Origin: Subtercola boreus | GTDB lineage: Bacteria > Actinomycetota > Actinomycetes > Actinomycetales > Microbacteriaceae | Direction: 5' to 3' | Assembly: GCF_003399635.1 (NCBI RefSeq) | Contig: NZ_NBXB01000042.1 | Location: 1-64,000 of the forward strand | Length of the DNA: 64,000 nt | Shown: positions 9,621-18,353 of the stretch, one piece after another | Layout: each line of letters starts with the position of its first letter | Position numbering within the stretch: the stretch's first letter is position 1 | The notes under the pieces: generated by a model | Seen by the model: only the letters and a program-made list of their open reading frames with translations | Database searches by the model: none | What the model was told of the DNA's origin: nothing | Program-made: the position numbers and the translations under genes

Positions 9621-9692
9621 CCCTCGCCGCGCTCCCCTCCGTCAATCGAGGGCGTGCGGCGCGACGGGGCGGTCGGACAACCGGCGGGCTGG

Positions 9693-10061
9693 TCAGGCGG
9701 CGGGCGAGTCAGGCGCGGCGGGGGCCGCGGCGGCGCCCGCGATCTTCTCGTGGTGGTGGATGACCTCGGCGACGATGAAGCCGAGAAACTTCTCGGCGAA
9801 CTCGGGGTCGAGGTGCGACTCCGAGGCGAGGCCGCGCAGGCGTCTGATCTGCCGCGCCTCACGATCGAGGTCGGCGGCCGGCAGCCCGTGCCGAGCTTTG
9901 AGCCGGCCGACCTGCTGGGTGAACTTGAACCGCTCGGCAAGCAGGTGGATCAGCGCCGCATCGACATTGTCGATGCTCTCCCGGATGCTCTCGAGCTGCC
10001 TCAGCGCCCACGCCGTCTCTTCGGAGTTCGGGGTGTCGGCGGCGGGTTCTTTCACGTCCAT
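9693..10061 (-). CDS. Chorismate mutase, monofunctional AroQ class
   Basis: This 122-residue all-helical chorismate mutase makes prephenate for Phe/Tyr synthesis. The AroQ pattern is present: LESIRESIDNVDAALIHLLAER (Arg, Asp, then AER), FKFTQQVGRLKARHGLPAAD and DREARQIRRLRG. A C-terminal helix ends in an Ala/Pro-rich tail. No prephenate dehydratase or DAHP synthase domain is fused and there is no signal peptide, so it is a cytoplasmic enzyme. Ten bp separate it from the upstream EamA gene on the same strand, suggesting co-transcription without an obvious functional link. Confidence 0.88.
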   Translation of the reverse strand: MDVKEPAADTPNSEETAWALRQLESIRESIDNVDAALIHLLAERFKFTQQVGRLKARHGLPAADLDREARQIRRLRGLASESHLDPEFAEKFLGFIVAEVIHHHEKIAGAAAAPAAPDSPAA

Positions 10062-10070
10062 ACCTGAACT

Positions 10071-11069
10071 CTATTTCTTCGGAGCCGGATCGGGGCTCAC
10101 CGCCTGCCCGAGGCCCGGCTGCCCGAGGCCCGCCCGACCGGAGACGAGCAGCCGGATGCGTTTCTGCGTGAGCAGGATGCCCAGCAGAACCACCGCGGCG
10201 CCGACCGGAGCGTTCCATTCGAAGCGGTCTCCCAGCACAAGCACGCCGAGCAGCACGCCGACGACCGGCGTGATGTAGGTGACCGTCGATGCAGCCGTCG
10301 GGCCCCACGAACGCAGCACGTTGATGCTCCAGACGTAGACGAGACCGGTTCCGAGAGCGCCGAGCGCGACGAGGCTCAGCACGATGGGCAGCGTCAGGGC
10401 GAGCGGTGAGAACGCGACCACGGGGCTCAGCAGCAGGATCACCACCGCCCCCATCCCGATCTGGAGGAAGGCAAACGGAACCCCCTGGATCGACCGCGAA
10501 CTCAGGAACCGTCTCGTGTAGCCGAACGTGAATCCGTAGCAGAGCGCGGCCAGCAGACAGGCGAACTGGCCGAGCAGATCGCCGGTGAGCGCTGCGTACG
10601 CCCACGGCCCGATGATGACCACGGTGCCGAGGATGCCGAGACCCACGCCGAGCACCTGGTTGCGGTCGAGCCGCTCCACCCGGAATGCCAGCGTCGCCAT
10701 CAGCGCCGTCATGATGGGCGTGGTGGCGTTGTAGATGCTCGCGAGACTCGAGGAGACGTACTGCTCAGCCCAGGCGAAGCACAGGTAGGGCAGCACGCCC
10801 CCCACCACCCCAATGACGAGGAAGTGCAGGTAGACAACGGGCTCCCGCGGCAACCGGTACCGCCCGATGAGCATGATCAGCCCGAGAGCCAGTGTCCCGA
10901 GCACGAGACGGGCCCAGACGACCTGCCCGAACGACACCCCCATCAGCGCCACCTTCATGAAGAGGAAGCTGGCGCCCCAGACGAGCCCCATCGCGAGGAA
11001 CTGCAGCAGCACACGGCTGTTGCCGGTGCGAAAGTCGGTGGATGTCGCAGGTGGGGTCTTTTCGGTCAC
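10071..11069 (-). CDS. EamA/RhaT-family DMT transporter
   Basis: This protein has 332 residues, ten hydrophobic helices and two EamA repeats. The first begins VLLQFLAMGLVWGASFLFMKVAL and the second around GQFACLLAALCYGFTFGYTRRF. TYITPVVGVLLGVLVLGDRFEW is a typical last-repeat motif. These proteins usually export amino acids or other metabolites. The start is a GTG, and the C-terminus carries a short Gly/Pro-rich tail (GLGQPGLGQ). The gene leads a two-gene unit with chorismate mutase. The substrate is unknown. Confidence 0.88.
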   Translation of the reverse strand: MTEKTPPATSTDFRTGNSRVLLQFLAMGLVWGASFLFMKVALMGVSFGQVVWARLVLGTLALGLIMLIGRYRLPREPVVYLHFLVIGVVGGVLPYLCFAWAEQYVSSSLASIYNATTPIMTALMATLAFRVERLDRNQVLGVGLGILGTVVIIGPWAYAALTGDLLGQFACLLAALCYGFTFGYTRRFLSSRSIQGVPFAFLQIGMGAVVILLLSPVVAFSPLALTLPIVLSLVALGALGTGLVYVWSINVLRSWGPTAASTVTYITPVVGVLLGVLVLGDRFEWNAPVGAAVVLLGILLTQKRIRLLVSGRAGLGQPGLGQAVSPDPAPKK

Positions 11070-11214
11070 CCGGAGACACTATCGCCAACCGGCGACGGCA
11101 TCCCCGGGCATCCGGAACCTGTGGAGAATCGGCACGAAAGACGCGCCTGTTGGCGAGAAGGTGCCGAAACGCGGCGGACGAGAAACCGAGAAGAGACCGA
11201 GGAGAGGCCGAGTG

Positions 11215-11634
11215 TCAGCTCACGACGGCGATCGTGACCTCGACATTGCCCCGCGTCGCGTTGGAGTACGGGCAGACGGTGTGAGCAGCATCCGCCGCCT
11301 GCTGCGCCTCGGCTGCCGAGGCGGCAGGGATGTACACGTCGAGTTCGACGGCCAGACCGAAGCCGCCCTCGCCGTTGCTGCCGATACTGACGCTCGCCGA
11401 GACCTCCGCGCCCTTCGTGTCTACGCCGAGGTTCTTGCCGACCACGTGCAGCGCGCTCAGGAAGCACGCCGAGTATCCGGCCGCGAAGAGCTGCTCGGGG
11501 TTTGTTCCCTCGCCCGTGCCGCCCATCTCCTTCGGCGGACGCGTGTCGAGATCGAGTCGGTCGTCTTCGCTTCGGACGTGACCGTCGCGGCCACCACCGG
11601 ACGCGTGGGCAATTGCTGTGTAGAGAGCTTCCAT
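11215..11634 (-). CDS. ohr: Organic hydroperoxide resistance protein (OsmC/Ohr family)
   Basis: This 139-residue cytoplasmic thiol peroxidase reduces organic hydroperoxides. The two redox cysteines are Cys57 (AAGYSACFLSAL) and Cys121 (HTVCPYSNATRGN). The Arg and Glu that orient the peroxidatic Cys are in TRPPKE and NPEQLF. The length and CPYSNATRGN ending are those of Ohr rather than OsmC. No MarR-type OhrR lies next to it. The gene is divergent from the DinB-like gene, 58 bp away. Confidence 0.93.
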   Translation of the reverse strand: MEALYTAIAHASGGGRDGHVRSEDDRLDLDTRPPKEMGGTGEGTNPEQLFAAGYSACFLSALHVVGKNLGVDTKGAEVSASVSIGSNGEGGFGLAVELDVYIPAASAAEAQQAADAAHTVCPYSNATRGNVEVTIAVVS

Positions 11635-11692
11635 GCCTCCAGTCCATCACAGATTTGCGGGAGCAGGCCGCGCGTTGTGCCACGATGGTGCC

Positions 11693-12301
11693 ATGGGCAA
11701 CGTAGCCAACTTCCACCAGGCGGCAGACGCCTTTGTCGCGCTGGTCGGCCGGATCACCGACGACCAGTGGGATCTGCCGGGCCTCGGCGAATGGTCGGTG
11801 CGCTCGCTGGCGGGTCACACCACCCGGGCGATCCTCACGGTTGAGACCTATCTCGGCCACGATGATGCCGAACGGATCGGGTTGCCCACTGCTGAGGACT
11901 ACTACGCGCTCATCTACCGCGACTTCTCCGATGCCGAGTCCGTGGCCGCGCGCGGCGTCGAGGCCGGGCGCTGGCTGGGCGAGCATCCGGTGCAGCAGAT
12001 CCGGGACGCCCTGGCGAGGGCAAGCGCAGCGATCGACGCTGCCCCCTCGGGCCGGGTCGTCTCCGTGGGCGGCCACGGCATCGCGCTCACCCAGTACCTC
12101 CGCACGCGGAGCTTCGAGCTCGTGGTGCACTCGATGGACATCGGCCGCGCCATCGGCCAGCCTCACGGGCAGCCTGTCGGCTGCGTGACGGATGCCACCT
12201 CCCTCGCCGCGCGCATCGGAGCCCGGGCGGGCCAGGGCGAGGACATCCTGCTCGCCCTCACCGGCCGCCAGCCCCTCCCGAGCGGTTTCACCGTCGTCTG
12301 A
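11693..12301 (+). CDS. Mycothiol-dependent maleylpyruvate isomerase-like (DinB fold) protein
   Basis: This 202-residue protein has the actinobacterial DinB/MDMPI N-terminal four-helix bundle. It contains LPGLGEWSVRSLAGHTTRAI, the first metal-ligand His region, and later TRSFELVVHSMDIGRAI, the usual second His motif. Such proteins are metal-dependent thiol transferases or isomerases that use mycothiol. The exact reaction here is unknown. The ATG at 11693 (MGNVANFHQAAD) fits family N-termini; the frame extends 20 codons upstream but overlaps the divergent ohr start. Confidence 0.8.
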   Translation: MGNVANFHQAADAFVALVGRITDDQWDLPGLGEWSVRSLAGHTTRAILTVETYLGHDDAERIGLPTAEDYYALIYRDFSDAESVAARGVEAGRWLGEHPVQQIRDALARASAAIDAAPSGRVVSVGGHGIALTQYLRTRSFELVVHSMDIGRAIGQPHGQPVGCVTDATSLAARIGARAGQGEDILLALTGRQPLPSGFTVV

Positions 12302-12321
12302 CCGCTCGCCGACGAGCATCC

Positions 12322-12360
12322 GCGCCAGTTCGGAGCAACGGCGCCCATTCGAACTAGCGC
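12322..12360 (+). terminator. Hairpin after the DinB-like gene
   Basis: An 11-bp arm (12322-12332) pairs with 12350-12360 with one mismatch across a 17-nt loop, starting 20 bp after the stop. There is no strong T-run, so its role as a terminator is a guess from position. Confidence 0.4.
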
Positions 12361-12456
12361 CGACGCGCCAAACGGGCGCCGACACCCGCGGGCCGGGAGG
12401 GGGCAGGGCCGGGGCGAGGAGAGGGCGGGGCGGGCCCGATTGGGTAGCGTGAGGGC

Positions 12457-12921
12457 ATGACTGTGACCGTGCGCCCGCTTCCCGACTCCCAATTCGACGG
12501 GTGGCTCGCCGCCGAGAGCGCGCTCTACGAGGCCGAACGGCGCGCCAACGGCGATGCCCCGGATGTTGCCGCACGAAAGTCCGTAGAGTCGAACGAGACG
12601 AACTTTCCCGACGGCCGGCCGCTGCCCACGCACCGCCTGCTCGAGGTGCTGGCCGAGGGAGTGCCTGTCGGCACGCTCTGGATCGGGCCGCTCGACGAGA
12701 GCCGTCCCGCCGAATGGTGGGTGTACAGCATCGACATCGACGAGGTCTCGCGCGGGCACGGCTACGGCCGCGCGGCGATGTCGCTCGCCGAAGTGGTCGC
12801 ACGAGACAACGGCGCCACGACGATCGGGCTGAACGTGTTCGGCGACAACGCTCGCGCGCAGAACCTCTACCGGTCGCTCGAGTACCGGGTGACGGCGATC
12901 CAGATGTCGAAGGAGCTGTAG
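12457..12921 (+). CDS. GNAT-family N-acetyltransferase
   Basis: This 154-residue protein has the GNAT fold. Motif A, which binds acetyl-CoA, reads VYSIDIDEVSRGHGYGRAAM with the R-G-H-G-Y-G loop. Motif B follows in IGLNVFGDNARAQNLYRSLEY. The N-terminal half is variable and decides the substrate, which is unknown. It is flanked by independent genes on the same strand. Confidence 0.88.
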   Translation: MTVTVRPLPDSQFDGWLAAESALYEAERRANGDAPDVAARKSVESNETNFPDGRPLPTHRLLEVLAEGVPVGTLWIGPLDESRPAEWWVYSIDIDEVSRGHGYGRAAMSLAEVVARDNGATTIGLNVFGDNARAQNLYRSLEYRVTAIQMSKEL

Positions 12922-12989
12922 ACGCGGGTGCAGGCATCCGGAGCCGTCAACCCCTGTGCGGATGCCCGCCCGGCGCGTAGACCGGAACC

Positions 12990-14165
12990 ATGAGAGCACT
13001 CACCTTCCAAGGCACCCACAACGTCACCGTCGAGACGGTTCCCGATCCCACGATCGCACAGCCGACCGATGTGATCGTCAAGATCACCTCCACCGCCATC
13101 TGCGGCTCCGACCTGCACCTGTACGACGTGATGGGGGCGTTCATCCATAAGGGCGACATCCTCGGCCACGAACCGATGGGCGTGGTGGTCGAGGTCGGCA
13201 GCGCCGTCACGAAGCTCGCCGTGGGCGACCGGGTGGTCATCCCGTTCGTGATCGCCTGCGGGCACTGCTTCATGTGCACCCGGGGCCTGACCAGCCAGTG
13301 CGAGACGACTCAGAACCGGCAGTCGGGCAGCGGCGCCTCGCTCTACGGCTACACCGAGTTGTACGGCGACGTGCCCGGGGGGCAGGCCGAGTACCTTCGC
13401 GTTCAGCTGGCCGACTTCAACGCGACCAAGGTCGGCAGCGACCTGCCCGACGAGCGCTACCTGTTCCTCAGCGACATCCTGCCGACCGCCTGGCAGGGCG
13501 TGAAGTACGCGAACGTTCCCGACGGCGGCACGCTGGGGGTGCTGGGTCTCGGTCCTGTCGGCCAGTTCGCGAGCCGCATCGGCCGGCACTTCGGCTACCG
13601 GGTGCTCGCGATCGATCCCGTGCCCGAGCGCCGGGCGATGGCCGAACGTCACGGCGTCGAGACGCTCGACCTCACGGATGATGCGCTCGACCACCTGCGC
13701 GACCTCACAGACGGTCGCGGGCCCGACTCGATCGTCGACGCGGTCGGCATGGAGGCGCACGGCAACCCCGGCGCCGAGTTCGCTCAGAAGGCTGCGGGAC
13801 TGCTGCCGGATGCGATCGCGAAGAAGGTCATGACGACGGCAGGAGTCGACCGCCTCGCGGCACTCCACCTCGCGCTCGACGCCGTCCGCCGCGGCGGAAC
13901 CGTCTCACTCAGCGGCGTCTACGCCGGGGTTGCCGACCCGATGCCGCTGAAAGACATGTTCGACAAGGGCATGACGCTCCGCATGGGCCAGTGCAACGTG
14001 CAGAACTGGCGCGACGAGCTGATGCCCCTCGTCGAGGATCTCGCCGACCCGCTCGGCACCGAAGACCTCACGACGCATGCGGTGCCGCTCGAGAAGGCAC
14101 CCGAGATGTACGAGCTGTTCAAGAACAAGGAGGACGGCTGCATCAAGGTGGTGCTGAAGCCGTAG
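12990..14165 (+). CDS. Zinc-dependent alcohol dehydrogenase, formaldehyde-dehydrogenase-like subgroup
   Basis: This 391-residue medium-chain dehydrogenase has catalytic zinc ligands Cys38 (AICGSDLHLYD) and His60-Glu61 (GHEPMG). The structural zinc has four cysteines, 90, 93, 96 and 104 (ACGHCFMC...SQC). The NAD-binding GLGPVGQFASRIGRHFG is a Rossmann motif. The extended middle region and C-terminal KNKEDGCIKVVLKP ending match the glutathione-independent formaldehyde dehydrogenase-like branch often seen in Actinobacteria. The substrate aldehyde or alcohol is not certain. It stands alone. Confidence 0.9.
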   Translation: MRALTFQGTHNVTVETVPDPTIAQPTDVIVKITSTAICGSDLHLYDVMGAFIHKGDILGHEPMGVVVEVGSAVTKLAVGDRVVIPFVIACGHCFMCTRGLTSQCETTQNRQSGSGASLYGYTELYGDVPGGQAEYLRVQLADFNATKVGSDLPDERYLFLSDILPTAWQGVKYANVPDGGTLGVLGLGPVGQFASRIGRHFGYRVLAIDPVPERRAMAERHGVETLDLTDDALDHLRDLTDGRGPDSIVDAVGMEAHGNPGAEFAQKAAGLLPDAIAKKVMTTAGVDRLAALHLALDAVRRGGTVSLSGVYAGVADPMPLKDMFDKGMTLRMGQCNVQNWRDELMPLVEDLADPLGTEDLTTHAVPLEKAPEMYELFKNKEDGCIKVVLKP

Positions 14166-14250
14166 GTCGGCGCCGGGGCGCGCCAGCGGCGGCAGGCCGG
14201 CCGTGGCGCGCCAGCGACAGTGGGCCGGCGCCGTGGCGCCAACGCCAGCG

Positions 14251-15189
14251 TCAGTAGACCAGCGCCGCCGGCTCGAACCGCGCCTCGGATGCCCCGACGA
14301 GCGTCTCGTCGCGCGGGTCGAGCCGCAGCACCTCCGTGCCGTCGGCGAGGTCGGCCAGGCTCACCCAGAACATGCTGGGGCTCCGTGTCGAAACGAAGTA
14401 GTAGGTGCCGTTCGTGAGGTCCGCTCCGGCCTCCCACCAGGTCGGGTAGACGCCCCCGTCCTGGTAGGGCGCACCGTACGGCACGGCCACGTTCTGGATC
14501 AGCTGGGATACGCCCGCGACGGCCTGCTGCAGGTTCTCGGGCTCGGGCAGGTAGTGGCGGAAGTAGCTGGCCCGCACGAACCGGTCGAGCGACGTGATGT
14601 CCCCGGGCGGCGTGAGAGTGCCGCCGAACGGGGCGTAGCGGGCGAGGTTCGCGAGCTGGGCATCCATCACCGGCGAGTTCGCCATCACACTGAATTCGCG
14701 GCCGTGGTGCACGACGATCCGGTCCCCCTGCGGCTCGAAGATCGCGGAGTCACCCGAGGCGTCTTCGATGGCGAGGTGCACGCCGAGCCGTTGGCCTCGG
14801 AGTTCGGGTGCGGTGATACGGATGTCGCCCACCGCCGCTACCGCTTCGGCAACGGTCGCGAAGGTGTCGAGCACGTACTGCACCCAGAGCGAGTTCGGCA
14901 CGGCCGGCCGCCCGTCGACCGGCCACTCCCCGACGTCGACAGGATCGAGGTAGAGGCCATGGGCCGCAAGACCCTGCTCGTTCAGCCCGTCGGACGTTCC
15001 GAGCCGCCACATGCTGAGCACCACGCTCGAGTAGCTCGACGTCCAGCTGAGGGCGCCTGAGCCCTGCCCACCCCGGGTGAGGCCGCGCGGCACGAACCAG
15101 AGGTCGGGTTCGTCGCTGACCTCCCAGTCCATACAGCGCGCGACGGTCGTGGCGATGGGGTTGTCGTTCCAGAGGATCCGGGTGCACAT
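14251..15189 (-). CDS. Linear amide C-N hydrolase (choloylglycine hydrolase / penicillin V acylase family)
   Basis: This 312-residue Ntn hydrolase has Cys2 (MCTRILWND) as the N-terminal nucleophile after Met removal, followed by the family's TVARCMDWE and, later, MANSPVMDAQLANL. That motif fixes the ATG at 15189; a start seven codons earlier would bury the nucleophile. Members cleave amide bonds of penicillin V, bile salts or N-acyl-homoserine lactones. Which one applies here is unknown. No signal peptide, so it is probably cytoplasmic. Confidence 0.87.
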   Translation of the reverse strand: MCTRILWNDNPIATTVARCMDWEVSDEPDLWFVPRGLTRGGQGSGALSWTSSYSSVVLSMWRLGTSDGLNEQGLAAHGLYLDPVDVGEWPVDGRPAVPNSLWVQYVLDTFATVAEAVAAVGDIRITAPELRGQRLGVHLAIEDASGDSAIFEPQGDRIVVHHGREFSVMANSPVMDAQLANLARYAPFGGTLTPPGDITSLDRFVRASYFRHYLPEPENLQQAVAGVSQLIQNVAVPYGAPYQDGGVYPTWWEAGADLTNGTYYFVSTRSPSMFWVSLADLADGTEVLRLDPRDETLVGASEARFEPAALVY

Positions 15190-15241
15190 GTGGCCAGAGT
15201 AGCGCGCCACGGGCTCCGGATGCCCGCGCCGGCGCCGGGCG

Positions 15242-15448
15242 TTACTTCTTCTTCAGCGCGTCAGGCTTGTGCACGGCCTCGCCGCCCGACTTGTCACTCT
15301 TGACGAGGTACTGGGGGTCGTCCTTCGAGGCTTTCACGTCACGCTTGGCCGCGTGTGTGTCGGACGTGATCTTCTTCTCGACCTTCCCCTCGGCTGTCGA
15401 CCCGTGGGACTGCCAGGTGACCTCGTCACCCTTTTTCAGTTCGCTCAT
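15242..15448 (-). CDS. DUF2945 / hypervirulence-associated TUDOR-domain small protein
   Basis: This 68-residue basic protein starts MSELKKGDEVTWQSHG and contains GKVEKKITSDT and DDPQYLVKSDKSGGEAVHKPDALKKK. This is the usual full length and pattern of the DUF2945 family, a small SH3/Tudor-like beta barrel. The function is unknown. It stands between the Ntn hydrolase and purA on the same strand. Confidence 0.85.
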   Translation of the reverse strand: MSELKKGDEVTWQSHGSTAEGKVEKKITSDTHAAKRDVKASKDDPQYLVKSDKSGGEAVHKPDALKKK

Positions 15449-15523
15449 GCTTCGACGCTACGCTCCGGGCTCCGGATGCTCGCGGGGTTGTCTCGGCGCC
15501 CCACGAGCCGTACGCTGGCGCCG

Positions 15524-16813
15524 TCAGAGCCCGAGCAGGTCGTGCCGCACGACGATCTCCTCGCGGCCGGGGCCCACGCCGATCGCCGAGATGCGCGAGC
15601 CGCTCATCGCCTCGATCGCCAGCACATAGCGCTGGGCGGCGGGCGGCAGGTCGTCGAAGGTGCGGGCGCCGGTGATGTCCTCGTCCCAGCCCTCGAACTC
15701 CTCGTAGATCGGCACCGCGTGGTGGAAGTCGCTCTGCGACACCGGAACCTCGTCGACACGTACGCCGTCGACGTCGTATGCGACGCAGACCGGGATGGTC
15801 TTGAGGCCGGTCAGCACATCCAGTTTCGTGAGCACGAAGTCGGTGACACCGTTGATGCGCGCCGAGTACCGGGCGATGGGCGCGTCGTACCAGCCGCAGC
15901 GACGCGGGCGACCGGTGGTGGTGCCGAACTCGAAGCCGTTCGCGCGGAGGAACTCGCCCGACTCGTCGAAGAGCTCCGTCGGGAAGGGGCCGGCGCCGAC
16001 GCGGGTCGTGTACGCCTTGACGATGCCGATCACGCGTTCGATGCGGTTGGGGGCGACACCCGATCCGGTCGAGGCGCCACCGGATGTCGCGTTCGACGAG
16101 GTGACGAACGGGTAGGTGCCGTGGTCGACGTCGAGCATGGTGGCCTGGCCGCCCTCGAAGAGCACGGTCTTGCCGGCGTCGAGGGCCTGGTTCAGCACGA
16201 GCGACGTGTCGACGACCATCGGGCGGAGGCGGTCGGCGTAGGAGAGGAGGTTCTCGACGATGTCGTTCACCTCGATGGCGCGGCGGTTGTAGACCTTCAC
16301 GAGCAGGTGGTTCTTCTGATCGAGCGCGCCCTCGACCTTCTGGCGCAGGATGTTCTCGTCGAAGATGTCCTGCATGCGGATGCCGAGGCGGTTGATCTTG
16401 TCGGCGTAGGCCGGGCCGATACCGCGACCGGTGGTGCCGATCTGGCGTTTGCCGAGGAAACGCTCCGTGACCTTGTCGAGCGTGCGGTGGTAGGCGGTGA
16501 TGACGTGGGCGTTGGCGCTGATCAGCAGGCGGGAGACATCCACTCCGCGGGAGCTGAGGGCCTCGAGCTCGTGGAACAGCACCTCGATGTCGACGACGAC
16601 GCCGTTCGTGATGACCGGCGTGACGTTGGGGGTCAGGATGCCCGACGGGAGCAGGTGCAGGGCGTACTTCTGGTTGCCGACGACGACGGTGTGGCCGGCG
16701 TTGTTGCCGCCGTTGAACTTGACGACGTAGTCGACACGGGTGCCGAGGAGGTCGGTGGCCTTACCTTTGCCTTCGTCGCCCCACTGGGCGCCGATCAGAA
16801 CGATTGCGGGCAC
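15524..16813 (-). CDS. purA: Adenylosuccinate synthetase
   Basis: This 429-residue GTP-dependent enzyme joins IMP and aspartate in AMP synthesis. The P-loop-like [11 protein letters not shown] is at residues 7-17, NAGHTVVVG follows, [13 protein letters not shown] and [10 protein letters not shown] are in the middle, and [14 protein letters not shown] marks the GTP/base-binding end. The length is normal. It begins 3 bp after the DUF3151 gene on the same strand, so the two form an operon. Confidence 0.97.
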   Translation of the reverse strand: MPAIVLIGAQWGDEGKGKATDLLGTRVDYVVKFNGGNNAGHTVVVGNQKYALHLLPSGILTPNVTPVITNGVVVDIEVLFHELEALSSRGVDVSRLLISANAHVITAYHRTLDKVTERFLGKRQIGTTGRGIGPAYADKINRLGIRMQDIFDENILRQKVEGALDQKNHLLVKVYNRRAIEVNDIVENLLSYADRLRPMVVDTSLVLNQALDAGKTVLFEGGQATMLDVDHGTYPFVTSSNATSGGASTGSGVAPNRIERVIGIVKAYTTRVGAGPFPTELFDESGEFLRANGFEFGTTTGRPRRCGWYDAPIARYSARINGVTDFVLTKLDVLTGLKTIPVCVAYDVDGVRVDEVPVSQSDFHHAVPIYEEFEGWDEDITGARTFDDLPPAAQRYVLAIEAMSGSRISAIGVGPGREEIVVRHDLLGL

Positions 16814-16816
16814 GTC

Positions 16817-17278
16817 TTAGAGCCTTTCGGATGCTGCGGAAGAGGGGTTTTCGATCGCCGCGGCGGCCGTCGGGTCGGCACCGTTCAGGAACTCGGCGAG
16901 CCGCACGACCTCGTCGGCCTCACCGATCGCCTCGGCGCCCCGGCGGAGGGCGTAGAGCGAGCGGAGAACCCCGCGGTTCGGTTCGTGCGACCACGGCACC
17001 GGGCCCTGCCCGCGCCAGCCGCCCTTGCGGAGCGCGTCGAGGCCGCGGTGGTAGCCGACCCGGGCGTAGGCGTACGACGGAAGGATCTCGCCGGCCTCGA
17101 AGGCTTGGTCAGAGAGCAACGCCCAGGCGAGCGACGACGTGGGGAACCGGCGTGCGAGCGCCTCGAGTTCGGAGCCCCCCGGCGAAACATCGGGGTTCGC
17201 GGAAGCGGCGAGAGCCTCCACCACGCCATCGGGGTTCAGCAGGGTCGGGGGCACTCCCAAGAGATTTTCACCGGTCAC
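16817..17278 (-). CDS. DUF3151 family protein
   Basis: This 153-residue protein is of the actinobacterial DUF3151 family: an N-terminal LLGVPPTLLNPD, then SSLAWALLSDQAF and AYARVGYHRGLDALRKGGWRGQGPVPW, which is near-invariant in the family. The function is unknown. It is immediately upstream of purA and probably co-transcribed with it. The short C-terminal tail is variable. Confidence 0.88.
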   Translation of the reverse strand: MTGENLLGVPPTLLNPDGVVEALAASANPDVSPGGSELEALARRFPTSSLAWALLSDQAFEAGEILPSYAYARVGYHRGLDALRKGGWRGQGPVPWSHEPNRGVLRSLYALRRGAEAIGEADEVVRLAEFLNGADPTAAAAIENPSSAASERL

Positions 17279-17320
17279 ACTCGATCCTATCGCAGACCCT
17301 CCCCCGGCCCCCTGGCAGGG

Positions 17321-17380
17321 GTCACAGCTGAGTCACGCAGAGGTCACGCGGAGGTCACGCAGGAATCACGGCGAGGTCAC
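17321..17380. repeat. Six 11-bp GTCAC iterons
   Basis: GTCAC recurs at 17321, 17332, 17343, 17354 and 17376, with ATCAC at 17365. That is an exact 11-bp period, close to one helical turn, with consensus GTCACGCNGAG. The repeats therefore lie on one face of the DNA. They sit 42-102 bp upstream of the DUF3151-purA start. Confidence 0.85.
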
Positions 17381-17571
17381 GGGCCGTGGGGCAGGATGCA
17401 TCCGTTGAGGGGTACTTGGCAACCAGTCCGAGGCGTTCCGCGTCTACGACCGGTACGCCCTCCTGCTGGATGACGCCCTCGGGCTCGCACCGACCGCGCT
17501 GTTGACCGCTCTCGTTCGAATTCAGCGGGGCACTCTCTGACGGGCGGAGGAGCCGTCGCAGAACCTCGGCG

Positions 17572-17599
17572 ATAACTTGCACACCAATGTGCAAGTTAT
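17572..17599. promoter_or_regulatory. Perfect 12-4-12 palindromic operator upstream of tetR
   Basis: The 12-bp arms (ATAACTTGCACA at 17572-17583; TGTGCAAGTTAT at 17588-17599) are exact inverted repeats around CCAA, ending 13 bp before the chosen tetR start. Size and location fit a TetR dimer site controlling its own operon. Confidence 0.9.
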
Positions 17600-17612
17600 T
17601 AGGATAGGGGGA

Positions 17613-18353
17613 GTGACCACACCTCTCCGAACGACACCCGGCAGCCGGGTTCCGCGCCGGGATGCGACAGAGAACCGCCTGGCGATCCTCGACTCCGCCC
17701 GGGTGCTGCTGAACCGCGATCCTGAGGCGTCGCTCGACGCGATCGCGACGGGCGCCGGGCTGTCCCGCCGGGCCCTCTACGGCCACTTCGCCACCCGCGA
17801 CGACCTCGTCACCGAACTCCTCTCGTCGGGGAGCGAACGGGTCATCGCCGCACTGAGTCATGTCGATCATCCGGACTCCCGCGTGGCCATCGCACGGATC
17901 GGTGCCCGGCTCTGGTCGGAGGTCGAGAATGTGCGCGTCATGGCGCAGCTCGCCATCCGTGGGCCTCAACGGCACGCCGTCGCCCGCACCCTGTCCCCCG
18001 TTCGGCATCGGCTCCTCAGCATCGTCACGTCAGGGATCGACGCGCACGAGCTCCGCCAGGACATGGCACCCCGCACGCTGGCCGCCCTCATCGAGGGTTC
18101 GGCGCTCTCCGTGCTCGACGAGGCGATCCGGTCGAACCTGTCGAACCGCGACGGACACCGGCTGGTGATGGTGGCGGCACTCGCCGTCGCCGGGCTCTCC
18201 TGGCGCGAGGCCGCGGAGGTCATCGACCGGCACGCCGAACTGCAGTTCGCCGAACATCCGTCGGCGGCCATCGACGAGCAGCCGCCGACAACGGCACAGC
18301 CACAACCACAACCACAGCCACACACGACCGACCCCGAAGGGAAGACAGCGTGA
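17613..18353 (+). CDS. TetR-family regulator of the YhgE operon
   Basis: This 246-residue protein has an N-terminal TetR DNA-binding domain (AILDSARVLLNRD, LDAIATGAGLSRRALYGHF, TRDDLVTELL) followed by an all-helical ligand domain. The C-terminus is a Gln-Pro repeat tail (QPQPQPQP). The GTG at 17613 is chosen because the alternative TTG at 17577 lies inside the palindromic operator. The stop overlaps the next gene's GTG (GTGA), so the three-gene operon tetR, ATPase-like, yhgE-like is translationally coupled and probably autorepressed. Confidence 0.9.
   Translation: MTTPLRTTPGSRVPRRDATENRLAILDSARVLLNRDPEASLDAIATGAGLSRRALYGHFATRDDLVTELLSSGSERVIAALSHVDHPDSRVAIARIGARLWSEVENVRVMAQLAIRGPQRHAVARTLSPVRHRLLSIVTSGIDAHELRQDMAPRTLAALIEGSALSVLDEAIRSNLSNRDGHRLVMVAALAVAGLSWREAAEVIDRHAELQFAEHPSAAIDEQPPTTAQPQPQPQPHTTDPEGKTA

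Larger units (their letters stand above)
17279..17612. other. Non-coding stretch upstream of tetR
   Basis: This 334-bp intergenic region holds the GTCAC iterons (17321-17380) and the tetR palindrome (17572-17599). Between them (17381-17571) I see no gene, only ordinary GC-rich sequence. It lies between divergent promoters for DUF3151-purA and tetR. Confidence 0.7.

Noticed and set aside
14166-14250. GC-rich repeated TGGCGCGCCAGCG-type segments
   Set aside because: Several imperfect, overlapping hairpins are possible between convergent genes; probably an ordinary terminator region and no single structure stands out.
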